The notes: generated by a model not told the origin, from the sequence alone. Positions 7,158 to 17,074 are shown, counted from the first letter of the stretch. The stretch is 64,000 nucleotides of DNA from Chryseobacterium shigense (GCF_014207845.1 NZ_JACHLC010000001.1:2046001-2110000), one strand, 5' to 3'. Program-made: numbers and translations.

Positions 7158-9347
7158 TTACGGTTTTTTAAACGTTAAAATAAAGCATGTTCCCTCTTTA
7201 TTGCTCTCATAATCCACATTTCCCCCTATCCGGTTCATAATTCTGTGTACAATAGACAATCCTACTCCATTTCCTTTGAATGTTTTGGCATTATCCATCC
7301 GGTTAAAAATTTTGAACATCTTATGTTTTTCCTGCTCAGGAATTCCAATGCCGTTGTCCGAAATCCTGTACACAACAGTTTCACCTTCCACGGTTCCGCG
7401 GATTTCCACTTTTGGCTCTTCCTGGTGGGAAGTATATTTTACGGCATTATTGATGACATTCAGAAATACCTGGTTAAGCATCGTTTTATCCGCAAGCACT
7501 TCAGGGGATTCTTTGATCACAACTTCAGTTTTCGGACTGTCGAAAGTGATTTTTGCATTTTCCGATATCTTACGGATCATATTCACAGGAGCCAGACGCT
7601 CAAGCTCTATCTCACTGTGTTTGGCCCGGCTGAGCTGAAGTACATCGTGCATCATTTCCGCCATATTGTCGATTTCCTCAACAATAGAGTTCAGCTTATT
7701 TTTATTTTTTTCTGTTTCTTCAAAATTCGCAAGCAGCATCTGTGCATTCAGCTTCATTACAGTAAGAGGAGTTCCCAGATCATGCGAAATTGTATATGAA
7801 AAACTGTCAAGCTCTTCATTTACCTGTCTCAGTTCATTATTCAGCGCTTTGATCGCGTTATACTGCTTATGTGAAGTCTCCAGGATTACGTCCCTTACAG
7901 CCTGCACGGAACTGACATTCCGGGAATTCCACCTCTTTGAATTTCCTTTAATGTTCTCTGTAAAAATATGGAAAGAAGTTCTTGGCGAGACCATCTGTTT
8001 TTCTTCCCCATCTTTCATGAATATTTCAATTTTTTTCTCAGGATTCCCGGCCCAGTTGATATGTTCATCAAACTCTTTACGGAACCAGATCAGCATTTCT
8101 TTCTTACTTCTCTCAATAAAATAGATAATGACTCCCGCAACATTTTCATCTAATTTCAGTTCCTTTCCGTAATCTTTAAGGAAACTCCTGCTTACAAAAA
8201 TACTTTCCGTCGTATTCTCAAGGGCCCAATGAGCAACAGCATCAATTGTTTCATTTTCAGGAACTGCTCCCACAGTGACTGTATTTCCTTCTGAAATAAT
8301 AGCAAGACCGTCCGCTTCAGGCAGCTTCATGATCTTTCCTTTATTTTCTGCAAGGGAATCAAACAGATTGTTATGTTTCAAAAATTCCGCTTTCAGCTGA
8401 GATGCTTTTTCGTTCAGTTCCAGGCGGTATTTCAGTTCATTTTTAGATTTGAATGAAGAATAGGCATTGGAAGCCAAAGCCGTGAAAATTCCGGCCTGTA
8501 CCCTATCTTCAAGGTCAATATGTTTAAACTCAGAATTCTGGCAGGTAACCAGTCCCCAAAGATAATCATCAATAATAATAGATATACTGAAACTGGAAGC
8601 CGCTCCGGAATTTTTAATATACTGCCCATGAATAGGCGACATTCCACGGGAAGCCGCAAAAGTAAGATCTATGTTTTCTTTAGACCTGCTTATAAGCGGA
8701 ACCGTTTCTGCATATACGTTACTGAATATTCTTTTTCTTTTTCTTAAATAAAGCTCTCTTGCCTGTCTGGGAATATCAGATTCCGGATAATGAAGCCCCA
8801 TGTAGCTCTCCATATGATTATGCCTTCTTTCTGCCACTACCTTTCCTGAACCATCCATCATAAATTTATAAACCATCATCCGGTCATAATTCACAATTTT
8901 AGAAAGTGTGCTCAGCAGCTGTTCCCAAATTTCCTTTTCATTGTCTATAGCATAGAAATTATCATACTTATTGGAAATACGTTTATTCGGATTTTCCAGT
9001 ACCTCTTCAAACTCAAGGAAGATATGTTTACCGCTTCTGAAAACAGAAAAATGATATTCTTTTTCCCCAATAAATACCTTATCAAAGTGGGTTTCATTTT
9101 CTCTTTTTGTAAAGCTATGAAGGGAAGCATAAAGATCCGAATCAATAACAGGCCGGAAGATTTCAGGAAAATCCGTAAGCCTCCTGTCGAAAAGCTGTTC
9201 TGCATTTCCGATTCCGAATATATCCGTGATATTCCTGCTGAAAAAAGTAATGGAGTGCGACTCTGCATCAATGCCAAACAGGTATCCGAAACTTTGTATA
9301 TACCCAGGAATATGGATGGGCTCCTCATGACACTCTACAAAATTCAT
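7158..9347 (-). CDS. bphP: Bacteriophytochrome sensor histidine kinase
   Basis: This is a red/far-red light sensor kinase of 729 residues. The order is PAS, GAF, PHY, HisKA and HATPase. Cys6 sits just before EPIHIPG, where bacteriophytochromes attach biliverdin. The GAF motif is ESDIP (189-193), His240 lies in MSPIH, and the PHY tongue motif PRTSF is at 455-459. The kinase part has H-box His522 in SHDLGTPL, an N-box at NVINNAVKY and G-boxes DNGIG and GNGVGLS. Near residue 270 the usual His after WGL..C is Gln. No membrane segment or fused receiver is present, and no response regulator gene is adjacent. The heme oxygenase follows in the same operon. Confidence 0.94.
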   Translation of the reverse strand: MNFVECHEEPIHIPGYIQSFGYLFGIDAESHSITFFSRNITDIFGIGNAEQLFDRRLTDFPEIFRPVIDSDLYASLHSFTKRENETHFDKVFIGEKEYHFSVFRSGKHIFLEFEEVLENPNKRISNKYDNFYAIDNEKEIWEQLLSTLSKIVNYDRMMVYKFMMDGSGKVVAERRHNHMESYMGLHYPESDIPRQARELYLRKRKRIFSNVYAETVPLISRSKENIDLTFAASRGMSPIHGQYIKNSGAASSFSISIIIDDYLWGLVTCQNSEFKHIDLEDRVQAGIFTALASNAYSSFKSKNELKYRLELNEKASQLKAEFLKHNNLFDSLAENKGKIMKLPEADGLAIISEGNTVTVGAVPENETIDAVAHWALENTTESIFVSRSFLKDYGKELKLDENVAGVIIYFIERSKKEMLIWFRKEFDEHINWAGNPEKKIEIFMKDGEEKQMVSPRTSFHIFTENIKGNSKRWNSRNVSSVQAVRDVILETSHKQYNAIKALNNELRQVNEELDSFSYTISHDLGTPLTVMKLNAQMLLANFEETEKNKNKLNSIVEEIDNMAEMMHDVLQLSRAKHSEIELERLAPVNMIRKISENAKITFDSPKTEVVIKESPEVLADKTMLNQVFLNVINNAVKYTSHQEEPKVEIRGTVEGETVVYRISDNGIGIPEQEKHKMFKIFNRMDNAKTFKGNGVGLSIVHRIMNRIGGNVDYESNKEGTCFILTFKKP

Positions 9348-9364
9348 ATTTTTCTTTAATCTAT

Positions 9365-9372
9365 CAAATATA
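9365..9372 (-). promoter_or_regulatory. Putative -7 box for bphP-bphO
   Basis: The minus strand reads TATATTTG, a match to TAnnTTTG, 18 bases before the bphP start. No convincing TTG lies at the right distance upstream. Confidence 0.4.
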
Positions 9373-9904
9373 ATGATTTTTTTAACGGCATATTACTTTG
9401 TGGTATGAAATCACGGAAGTCCTTAAAACACCATTATCCCTGTAATTAATGAGTGAAGTTCTGCCTGGATTTCACCTGTCGGATGATCCTGATTTATCAA
9501 TATCCATTACAGATTTTGAATTATAATATAGTAAAATTTTCATGAAAGGTCAAGTCTGATTTTCAGATCATGATTCATCGCACAAATCCAAGATTAAAAC
9601 TTAAATAATTATGTTAATTAAACAAAATTTATTAAATTTATATCACCAAATAATGAATACATTTAAAGATTGTTGATCTTTTTTACATTATTTTTAATAA
9701 AACCTTCACTTAAATTCAAATAATATCGCTATGAAAAAGTTCCCTTTAATTATTCTCACATTCATCCCTGCATCAGGAATGAATATGAAAACTGCACAGT
9801 TACAATTTCCAGACCTACAACGGAAAAGTGAACAGGGATTTTAAGTAATCACTTCTTTTAAATTTCCCGGCTCTTAAATAATACATTCACTAAACACAAA
9901 TACT
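9373..9904. other. Long AT-rich spacer upstream of the porin-sdh operon
   Basis: About 530 bases separate the divergent bphP and porin genes. Apart from one 37-codon frame (9731-9844) I see no gene. A weak promoter-like pair (TTG at 9670-9672, TATTTTTA at 9689-9696) precedes that frame. The spacer is long enough for regulator sites controlling dicarboxylate uptake, but no clear palindrome stands out. Confidence 0.4.
9731..9844 (+). CDS. Possible 37-residue leader-like peptide
   Basis: An ATG-to-TAA frame encodes 37 residues beginning MKKFPLIILTFIPASG, which resembles a signal peptide, and ending soon after in a polar tail. It lies 60 bases before the porin gene on the same strand. It could be a small exported peptide, a leader, or the remnant of a longer exported protein. 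Translation is not supported by anything beyond the start, the hydrophobic N-terminus and the position. Confidence 0.3.
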   Translation: MKKFPLIILTFIPASGMNMKTAQLQFPDLQRKSEQGF

Positions 9905-11065
9905 ATGACCCTTTTTTCAATAAAAAAGAGATGCCTCTTACTATGTGCTTTACTGGCTGCTTTTTCAGTCAGTGCACAGATCCAGGATTCACTCCGCCCC
10001 GACAAGCAGGAGGAAGACCAGGTGAAATATCCTGTCCTCCAGATCAAAGGTCTTTTTCAGGCACGTTACCTCGTAGGTATGTCCAAAGATGTAGATGTAA
10101 ACGGCCTGCATCATGCAGACGGATCAGGAACCAGCAATAATTTCATGCTCAAATACATGAGGGTTCAGGTACGTGCGCAGATCAGTAAAAGAACCGAAGT
10201 GGTAGCACTTGCCAATCTTGCCGACTTTAAAAACGATCCCAAAAGCAGGGTACTTGAAAATGCTTATCTGAAATATACTTTCAGTCCCAAATTAGCCTTT
10301 ACCGCCGGGCAGTTCAGACCCTGGTTCGGGATTGAAGAGACTTATCCTATTGATATCATTAAATCTCTGGATTGGTCCAACCAATATACAGAATTTGGAA
10401 AACTGGGCTGGACAAGCTTCCAGATCGGACTTTCTGCAACAGGACAGCTTCAGCTGGGTGAAATCCCGTTTCAATATGCCGTTTCAGTTGTCAATGGAAA
10501 TGGAAAAAATCAGATTAATGATAATGACAATGGAAAGCAATATTCTACGAGACTGGTTTTTGGCCTGTCAAAAAAATATAATTTCAATGTCGGCCTGAAT
10601 GGCGGTATCGGCGAGGTTATGAGCAAAAAAGTATATGCAGTGGGGATTGATCTGAGCTCTATGATCCAGTTTGATCCAAAATGGAGCCTTGATATGCAAC
10701 TGGAAGCCAAACAGGCAACCAACCATGTACTTTATAACACAATTGATCCGGAACTGAGACCTTCCAATCCTGACCAATACCTGATCCGGGGAGCTTATTT
10801 CCTTCCCAATCTAAGGTACGAGATCAATCACAAAAACCTCAGCGCCTTTGAACTGTCTTGCCGTTATGAATACCTGGATACCAATTTCAGGTTGAACTCC
10901 AATCCAAGACAGACCATTACTCCTATGTTCGGGCTGGAATTCCTCAAAAACTATGGAGCAAGAATCCAGCTGGGTGTACAGTTTGACCGTTACAAACTCC
11001 AGGTGGAAAATACATCACAATACAACAACAATCTGTTCATCGTTCAGGTACAGAGCAGATTTTAA
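9905..11065 (+). CDS. Outer-membrane porin, phosphate-selective porin O/P-like
   Basis: This 386-residue protein has a signal peptide ending at FSVSAQ and a predicted 16-strand-type barrel. It carries alternating beta strands, repeated aromatic girdles and a terminal strand ending in QSRF. The region GQFRPWFGIEETYP resembles the porin O/P family of Bacteroidota. As first gene of a tight cluster (18 bases before the transporter) it probably lets anionic C4-dicarboxylates cross the outer membrane. The family name implies phosphate or polyphosphate, but gene context favours carboxylates. That is inference. Confidence 0.8.
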   Translation: MTLFSIKKRCLLLCALLAAFSVSAQIQDSLRPDKQEEDQVKYPVLQIKGLFQARYLVGMSKDVDVNGLHHADGSGTSNNFMLKYMRVQVRAQISKRTEVVALANLADFKNDPKSRVLENAYLKYTFSPKLAFTAGQFRPWFGIEETYPIDIIKSLDWSNQYTEFGKLGWTSFQIGLSATGQLQLGEIPFQYAVSVVNGNGKNQINDNDNGKQYSTRLVFGLSKKYNFNVGLNGGIGEVMSKKVYAVGIDLSSMIQFDPKWSLDMQLEAKQATNHVLYNTIDPELRPSNPDQYLIRGAYFLPNLRYEINHKNLSAFELSCRYEYLDTNFRLNSNPRQTITPMFGLEFLKNYGARIQLGVQFDRYKLQVENTSQYNNNLFIVQVQSRF

Positions 11066-11083
11066 CCGCTTAAATTTTAAATC

Positions 11084-12514
11084 ATGAAAGAAATTAATAT
11101 CACCAATATCGCGATAACATTTGCCGTTGCACTGGCCATCTGGTTTATCCCCGCGCCAGAAGGTGTCGCTGAAAATGCCTGGCATCTGTTTGCTATTTTT
11201 GCGGCAACTATCCTGGGAATTATTCTCAAAGCAGCTCCAATGGGTACCATGTGTATGATGGCTATTGCATTTACGGCCCTTACGCAGGTTGTGGCTCCCG
11301 GAGATGCAGGAAAATCAATTACGAAAGCACTTTCCGGATTCGGAGATAAAGTAATCTGGCTGATCGGGATATCATTCTTTATTGCCAGAGGATTTATCAA
11401 AACAGGACTAGGGAACCGGATTGCTTTTTTATTTATCAGGATCTTCGGTAAAAGCTCTCTCGGACTGGCTTACGGACTTGGACTTGCTGATGTCTGCCTG
11501 GCTCCTGCTATTCCCAGTAATACCGCAAGAGGAGGCGGAATTATCTACCCCATCATGAAATCTATGGCCATAAGCTTTGATTCTGTTCCTGAAAAACCGG
11601 AAACCCACAGAAAATTAGGTTCTTTCCTTACCCTGAACAGTTATTATATGAACCTCATCGCTTCTTCCATGTTCCTTACCGGGACTGCAAGTAACCCGAT
11701 GTGCCAGAAATTTGCAGCCAATCTAGGAATCAATATCACCTGGATGTCATGGGCTGCTGCCGGTTTCGTTCCGGGATTAGTGGCATTCTTTGTTGTCCCT
11801 TTGGTTTTGTACAAATTATACCCGCCTGAACTGAAAAAAACAGGCGATGCACCTAAAATGGCAGCTCAGAAACTAAAAGAAATGGGGCCTATTTCCAGAA
11901 ATGAGTGGCTGATGCTATTGGCTTTCTTTATTCTTTTAGCCCTTTGGATATTTGGAGGAGCACTGTCTATTGATGCTACCACTACAGCTTTCATAGGTCT
12001 TACTTTATTGTTATTAACCTCAGTACTGACCTGGGAAGATATTAAAGGCGAAAAAGGGGCATGGGACACCATTGTTTGGTTTGCCGTTCTGGTGATGATG
12101 GCCAGTTCTTTAAATGAGCTTGGTTTCATTGGCTGGTTCAGTGATCTTATTAAAGTAAAAATAGGTGGATTAAGCTGGCAGGTTGCTTTTCCGGTAATTA
12201 TTGTCGTATACTTTTTCAGTCATTATATTTTTGCGAGTGCAACAGCTCATGTGGCTGCCATGTATGCGGCCTTACTGGGAGTTGGTGTTTCTTTGGGAAT
12301 TCCGCCGATGCTGCTGGCTATGATGCTTGGATTCCTGGGCTCAATTTATGGGGTACTTACCCATTACGGTCATGGCCCGGCCCCGGTATTCTACGGAAGC
12401 GGTTATGTTGAACTAAAAGCCTGGTGGCTGAGAGGTCTTGAAATCGGGATCGTATTACTTATCATCTATATGGTAATCGGAGGACTTTGGATGAAAGTTT
12501 TAGGATACTATTAA
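11084..12514 (+). CDS. DASS family anion transporter (dicarboxylate/2-oxoglutarate type)
   Basis: This is an inner-membrane carrier of 476 residues with about 12 hydrophobic segments. It has the two hallmark DASS/SLC13 hairpin motifs: PSNTARGGGIIYPI near residue 145 and TGTASNPMC near residue 205. The first, with its ARGGG run, is closest to the DiT/CitT branch (2-oxoglutarate/malate, citrate/succinate or tartrate/succinate exchangers). It sits 17 bases before sdhC and 18 after the porin gene, so a role in bringing succinate, fumarate or malate to the dehydrogenase is likely. Whether it exchanges or co-transports with sodium cannot be seen. Confidence 0.88.
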   Translation: MKEINITNIAITFAVALAIWFIPAPEGVAENAWHLFAIFAATILGIILKAAPMGTMCMMAIAFTALTQVVAPGDAGKSITKALSGFGDKVIWLIGISFFIARGFIKTGLGNRIAFLFIRIFGKSSLGLAYGLGLADVCLAPAIPSNTARGGGIIYPIMKSMAISFDSVPEKPETHRKLGSFLTLNSYYMNLIASSMFLTGTASNPMCQKFAANLGINITWMSWAAAGFVPGLVAFFVVPLVLYKLYPPELKKTGDAPKMAAQKLKEMGPISRNEWLMLLAFFILLALWIFGGALSIDATTTAFIGLTLLLLTSVLTWEDIKGEKGAWDTIVWFAVLVMMASSLNELGFIGWFSDLIKVKIGGLSWQVAFPVIIVVYFFSHYIFASATAHVAAMYAALLGVGVSLGIPPMLLAMMLGFLGSIYGVLTHYGHGPAPVFYGSGYVELKAWWLRGLEIGIVLLIIYMVIGGLWMKVLGYY

Positions 12515-12531
12515 TTATTTAAATCAAAAAT

Positions 12532-13188
12532 ATGCTGTCAACCTTGTCGAGAAAAATGCTGATGTGCCTTACAGGACTTTTCCTGAGCTTTTTCCTGCTG
12601 ATCCACTTCCTGGGAAATCTTCAGCTGTTTCTTCCTCCGGAGCAGGCGCACCTGCAGTTTAATGCTTACTCACATTTTCTGTCTGGGAATATTCTGATCA
12701 AGATAGTTTCATACGTACTGTATGCAAGTATTATTCTGCATGCTTTGGACGGACTTATCATTACCTTAAAAAATAAAAAATCGGGAGGCAGCTATCAGTC
12801 GAAAAGGCGCGGAAGAGCCAGCAAATGGTATTCCCGCAATATGGGAATTTTAGGTACTCTGATCCTGATCTTTCTTGTCATTCATTTCCAAAACTTCTGG
12901 TACGTCTACAAATTTGGAAACACTCCACTGGATGAAAACGGAAATAAAGACCTGTATATTCTTGTCGTGACAGTCTTCAAAGAATGGTGGTACGTCATTA
13001 TTTATGTATTGTCAATGGCGGCGCTTTGTTATCATTTGATCCATGGAATTCACAGTGCAGCCAGAACGCTGGGACTTTATCATCCCAAGTTTGTAAAATG
13101 GTTCAAAACCGTCGGAATTGTATATTCAGTGGTGATCAGCATAGGTTTCGCGCTGATGCCTGTTTATGTATTCTTTACATCCAATTAA
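12532..13188 (+). CDS. sdhC: Succinate dehydrogenase cytochrome b subunit
   Basis: This is the membrane anchor of complex II, 218 residues. It has five hydrophobic segments and several helix-borne histidines ([33 protein letters not shown]) suited to hold two hemes. This matches the single-subunit anchor of the Bacteroidota and Bacillus/Wolinella type, in which one protein replaces SdhC plus SdhD. It passes electrons between SdhB and the menaquinone pool. It lies 11 bases before sdhA in the porin-transporter-sdhCAB run. Confidence 0.92.
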   Translation: MLSTLSRKMLMCLTGLFLSFFLLIHFLGNLQLFLPPEQAHLQFNAYSHFLSGNILIKIVSYVLYASIILHALDGLIITLKNKKSGGSYQSKRRGRASKWYSRNMGILGTLILIFLVIHFQNFWYVYKFGNTPLDENGNKDLYILVVTVFKEWWYVIIYVLSMAALCYHLIHGIHSAARTLGLYHPKFVKWFKTVGIVYSVVISIGFALMPVYVFFTSN

Positions 13189-13199
13189 ACAGAAAAGTC

Positions 13200-15116
13200 A
13201 TGATTTTAGATTCAAAAATACCTGAGGGCCCGTTAGAACAAAAATGGGATAATTATAAAAAGAAAGCCAAACTCGTCAACCCCGCCAACCGCAAAAAACT
13301 GGATATTATTGTTGTGGGAACAGGCCTTGCCGGAAGTTCTGTTGCTGCTTCTCTAGGAGAAATGGGCTATAACGTCAAATCATTCTGCTTCCAGGACAGC
13401 CCGAGAAGAGCACATTCCGTAGCAGCACAAGGTGGCGTGAATGCGGCTAAAAATTATAAAAATGATGGTGACAGCATCTACAGAATGTTTGTTGACACTT
13501 TAAAAGGCGGAGATTTCCGTGCGCGTGAAGCCAATGTTTACCGGATGGCAGAATGTTCTTTAAACCTCATCGATCAGGCCGTAGCACAAGGCGTTCCGTT
13601 TGGGCGTGAGTATGGAGGCTATCTTAACAACCGTTCATTCGGTGGCGTTCAGGTGAGCAGGACTTTTTATGCAAGAGGACAAACCGGGCAACAGTTACTT
13701 CTGGGAGCGTATCAGGCATTGATGAGACAAGTCGGAAAAGGTACGGTACAACTCTATTCAAGACATGAAATGCTCGATCTTGTTATGATTGACGGCAAAG
13801 CAAGGGGAATTATCGTCAGAAACTTAGATACTGGAGAAATTGAAAGACATGCGGCACACGCCGTTATTCTGGCGACCGGAGGCTATGGGAAAATTTACTA
13901 TCTCTCAACCTTAGCGATGGGCTGCAATGGCTCTGCAATCTGGCGGGCTCATAAAAAAGGAGCTTTGATGGCTTCTCCAAGCTGGATTCAGGTGCACCCT
14001 ACTTCCCTTCCTCAATCTGGAGATTATCAGTCTAAACTGACTTTGATGTCAGAGTCATTGCGTAACGACGGAAGAATCTGGGTTCCTTCAAAAGCTGATG
14101 AAACGAGGCAGCCCAATGATATTCCGGAAAACGAAAGAGATTATTATCTGGAAAGACGGTATCCTGCATTTGGAAACCTGGCTCCAAGGGATATTTCATC
14201 CCGTGCCGCTAAGGAAAGAATTGATGCCGGCTATGGCATCGGACCTTTGAAAAACGCTGTGTATCTTGATTTTTCCAAAGCAATACAGGAACAGGGAAAA
14301 GAAAAGATCAAGGAGAAATATGGAAATTTATTTGATATGTACCTTAAGATCACGGGATACAATGCCTATAATGAACCCATGATGATCTCACCATCTGCCC
14401 ACTTTTCAATGGGTGGCCTCTGGGTAGATTATGAATTAATGACCACTATCCCCGGATTGTTTGCATTGGGAGAAGCTAATTTTGCAGACCACGGAGCCAA
14501 CAGATTAGGAGCCAACTCGCTTCTGCAGGCTTCCGTGGACGGATATTTTATTGCTCCGTACACAATTGCCAACTATTTAGCCAATGAAATTCATACCGGG
14601 AAGATTTCACCGGATACCCCTGAATTTGAAACTGCAGAACAAGCGGTAAAACAACAGATTCAGGATTTCATGAACATCAAAGGAACTAAAACCGTTGATT
14701 ATTTCCATAAAACATTGGGAAAACTTCTATACGATTACTGTGGCCTTGCCAGAAATGAAAAAGGTCTGAAATACGCTATCGAAGAAATCAGAAGGTTAAA
14801 GCAGGAATTTTACAAAGATGTAAGGGTTTCCGGACAGGGGGACAAAATGAATACGGAACTTGAAAAAGCTGGCCGTGTTGCCGATTATTTCGAAATTGGA
14901 GAATTAATGTGCTATGATGCATTAACCAGAAATGAATCCTGCGGGGCTCACTTCCGGGAAGAATTTCAGACCCCGGACGGAGAAGCATTGAGAAATGATA
15001 CTGAATATCAGTTTATCTCTGCGTGGGCATGGAAAGGCGAAAACAATGAACCTGAACTGATAAAAGAACCGCTTATTTTTGAGGAAATACAACCAACGGT
15101 GAGGAGTTACAAATAA
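13200..15116 (+). CDS. sdhA: Succinate dehydrogenase/fumarate reductase flavoprotein subunit
   Basis: This catalytic subunit carries covalently bound FAD and oxidises succinate to fumarate (or the reverse). The dinucleotide motif is [17 protein letters not shown]. The FAD-linking His lies in [14 protein letters not shown], and [12 protein letters not shown] and NRLGANSLL are further flavoprotein signatures. The frame is open back to 12984, inside sdhC. The ATG at 13200, 11 bases after sdhC, starts with a family-like sequence ([11 protein letters not shown]) and gives 638 residues, the normal size. An imperfect inverted repeat fills the 104-base gap to sdhB. Confidence 0.95.
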   Translation: MILDSKIPEGPLEQKWDNYKKKAKLVNPANRKKLDIIVVGTGLAGSSVAASLGEMGYNVKSFCFQDSPRRAHSVAAQGGVNAAKNYKNDGDSIYRMFVDTLKGGDFRAREANVYRMAECSLNLIDQAVAQGVPFGREYGGYLNNRSFGGVQVSRTFYARGQTGQQLLLGAYQALMRQVGKGTVQLYSRHEMLDLVMIDGKARGIIVRNLDTGEIERHAAHAVILATGGYGKIYYLSTLAMGCNGSAIWRAHKKGALMASPSWIQVHPTSLPQSGDYQSKLTLMSESLRNDGRIWVPSKADETRQPNDIPENERDYYLERRYPAFGNLAPRDISSRAAKERIDAGYGIGPLKNAVYLDFSKAIQEQGKEKIKEKYGNLFDMYLKITGYNAYNEPMMISPSAHFSMGGLWVDYELMTTIPGLFALGEANFADHGANRLGANSLLQASVDGYFIAPYTIANYLANEIHTGKISPDTPEFETAEQAVKQQIQDFMNIKGTKTVDYFHKTLGKLLYDYCGLARNEKGLKYAIEEIRRLKQEFYKDVRVSGQGDKMNTELEKAGRVADYFEIGELMCYDALTRNESCGAHFREEFQTPDGEALRNDTEYQFISAWAWKGENNEPELIKEPLIFEEIQPTVRSYK

Positions 15117-15123
15117 CATAAAA

Positions 15124-15190
15124 GGCATAGAAAGCTGATAAAGAGAATAAATTTTAAGCAAAAAAACTTTCCTTTATAAGCTTCTTAGCC
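15124..15190 (+). repeat. Imperfect hairpin in the sdhA-sdhB spacer
   Basis: GGCATAGAAAGCTGATAAAG (15124-15143) pairs imperfectly with CTTTATAAGCTTCTTAGCC (15172-15190). The left arm closely resembles the left arm of the hairpin after sdhB. It may tune the relative level of the two subunit messages. Confidence 0.45.
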
Positions 15191-15220
15191 ATCTTTGCTT
15201 CAACTAAAACACAAAAAATT

Positions 15221-15973
15221 ATGGATTTACATCTTAAGATATGGAGACAGAAAGACAGACAAAGTGAGGGAAAACTGGTCAGTTACGACCTGAAAGAACT
15301 CAATCCTCATATGTCTTTCCTGGAAATGCTGGATACTTTAAATGAAAAACTCATTACTGAAGGTGACGAGCCTGTAGAATTCGATCACGATTGCCGTGAG
15401 GGAATCTGCGGACAGTGCGGCATGATGATCAACGGAATTGCCCACGGCCCTTTAAAAAATACAACGACCTGCCAGCTTCATTTACGTTCTTTCAGGGATG
15501 GGGAAACGGTTTTGATTGAACCTTTCCGGGCAGGGGCTTTTCCTGTCAAGAAAGACCTCAAAGTAGACAGGTCTGCTTTTGACAGGATTATTTCTTCGGG
15601 CGGTTTTGTCTCCATTAATACAGGACAGGCTCCTGATGCCACAGCTGTTGCCGTAACCCATCAAACTGCTGAGGAAGCTTTCGATGCTGCAGCTTGTATT
15701 GGATGTGGAGCATGTGTGGCTACCTGCAAAAATGGCAGCGCTGCTTTATTTACTTCTGCAAAAATTACGCATATGGTTCTGCTTCCGCAAGGTAAAGAGG
15801 AAAGGAGCGAACGTGTCCTGAATATGGTTACCCAGATGGATAAAGAATTATTCGGGCACTGCTCCAATACGGAAGCCTGTGAAGTGGAATGTCCACAGGG
15901 AATTTCTGTACTGAATATTGCCAGAATGAATTATGAATATGGAAGAGCTTTGTTTTTCAGGCGAAAAGGCTAA
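15221..15973 (+). CDS. sdhB: Succinate dehydrogenase iron-sulfur subunit
   Basis: This 250-residue electron-transfer subunit links SdhA flavin to the membrane anchor. The N-terminal ferredoxin fold binds a [2Fe-2S] cluster through cysteines in CREGICGQCGMM and the later TTCQLH. The C-terminal half has CIGCGACVATC for the [4Fe-4S] cluster, and CSNTEACEVECPQG supplies cysteines for the [3Fe-4S] cluster. All expected cysteines are present. It ends the five-gene run and is followed by a hairpin shared with the convergent nucleoid-associated gene. Confidence 0.95.
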   Translation: MDLHLKIWRQKDRQSEGKLVSYDLKELNPHMSFLEMLDTLNEKLITEGDEPVEFDHDCREGICGQCGMMINGIAHGPLKNTTTCQLHLRSFRDGETVLIEPFRAGAFPVKKDLKVDRSAFDRIISSGGFVSINTGQAPDATAVAVTHQTAEEAFDAAACIGCGACVATCKNGSAALFTSAKITHMVLLPQGKEERSERVLNMVTQMDKELFGHCSNTEACEVECPQGISVLNIARMNYEYGRALFFRRKG

Positions 15974-15977
15974 ATAG

Positions 15978-16021
15978 GCAAAGAAGGCTGATAAGCAAAT
16001 TTACAGATCAGCTTTCTTTGC
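15978..16021. terminator. Hairpin after sdhB
   Basis: The 15-base arms 15978-15992 and 16007-16021 pair with one mismatch around a 14-nt loop. It starts five bases after sdhB and sits between convergent genes. T-tracts are weak. It is related in sequence to the sdhA-sdhB spacer hairpin. Confidence 0.55.
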
Positions 16022-16040
16022 TTCTTATCGTTATACTTTC

Positions 16041-17054
16041 TTAAACTTCTTTATCAAAGTAAAGTCTGTAGTATTTCCCTTTGTCGTCCTCTCCCATTTC
16101 AAGTTTCTGTCTGTCACCGTGGATATAAATATGGAAATTTTTGTCCAGTTTGATAATACTTTTGAAATGGCGCTGGGTTTTCTTTACCGCAGCTTCACTA
16201 ATTGGGAATTCTTCAGCAATATTCACCTGCATATCCTGCTCATAATCTGTTTTGAAATTGACGAAGCTTTCGATGACGTGCTGGTCTCCCAAAACTTCAT
16301 TGGCAAAATCATCCAGTTTAAATTCTTCTTTTTCTTTGAAGAAATTGATGGATTTGTTTAAGAAATCTGCCTGGTCTGCTTTTGAAACTTCAAATTCCTG
16401 CGGAAGCTGTTTGGTGATATAATCTTTATAAACCATCAAAGCTTCCTGAGTGTGGAAGTATTCATCATCACGCTGTTTTACTTTCAGGAAGTCTTCGAAC
16501 CAGTAGTACATGTCTCCGTTTTTGTTGTTATCAACCACAGAAAGTACATATCCCGTTTCTTTGTCGTTGTTGTAGATCAAAGCAGCTTTATCAATTTTAG
16601 ACAAACCGATTCCCTGGTCTTTTTCAATGTCAAAAGTTTCTTCCTGAGGCGAAATTTTCAGGAAAGATTCTCTTTTTTCTGTTTTAAAGATCCCGATTTT
16701 ATCTACTTTATCCGGACGGTCGCTTTCTTCTTCAAAAAGAACAATAAACAGCTCTCCTCCCTGAACTCTGGGGTTTTCTGCTGCTTCGAAAAGATGCTTG
16801 GCAATATTTTCGGATTCCCATAGAAATTTAGCTTTATCTTCAAAAATCTCAGATATAGAGCTGTATACAGGATTATTAACCAGATAAGTATCACTGTAAA
16901 AGTGAAAAGTTTCTTCTGATTTAAAAGAACCTAAAAAGTAATCTTCAAGCAGTTCTGCCATTCCTTCCTCCAGCTTCAGCTCTTCCTGAGACAGTGTTAA
17001 AGATTCTCCGTTGATTTTATTTCCTACTCTGTGTACTATAATTTTTGAAAACAT
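16041..17054 (-). CDS. Nucleoid-associated protein, NdpA/YejK family
   Basis: This resembles the 37-kDa nucleoid-associated protein family (PF04245), proteins found on the bacterial chromosome with unclear function. It begins MFSKIIVHRVGNKINGE, and the C-terminus has the family-like stretch QRHFKSIIKLDKNFHIYIHG. The frame extends to 17162, but I choose the ATG at 17052-17054 (337 residues). The extra 36 residues are unlike the family, and a good promoter (17075-17108) lies inside that extension. It is soluble and single-gene, convergent with sdhB. Confidence 0.85.
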   Translation of the reverse strand: MFSKIIVHRVGNKINGESLTLSQEELKLEEGMAELLEDYFLGSFKSEETFHFYSDTYLVNNPVYSSISEIFEDKAKFLWESENIAKHLFEAAENPRVQGGELFIVLFEEESDRPDKVDKIGIFKTEKRESFLKISPQEETFDIEKDQGIGLSKIDKAALIYNNDKETGYVLSVVDNNKNGDMYYWFEDFLKVKQRDDEYFHTQEALMVYKDYITKQLPQEFEVSKADQADFLNKSINFFKEKEEFKLDDFANEVLGDQHVIESFVNFKTDYEQDMQVNIAEEFPISEAAVKKTQRHFKSIIKLDKNFHIYIHGDRQKLEMGEDDKGKYYRLYFDKEV

Positions 17055-17074
17055 GTCCTGAATAATTTGGAGTG

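Noticed and set aside
12984..13199. Extended sdhA start inside sdhC
   Set aside because: The extra 72 residues are an out-of-frame reading of sdhC. The ATG at 13200 fits family size and spacing.
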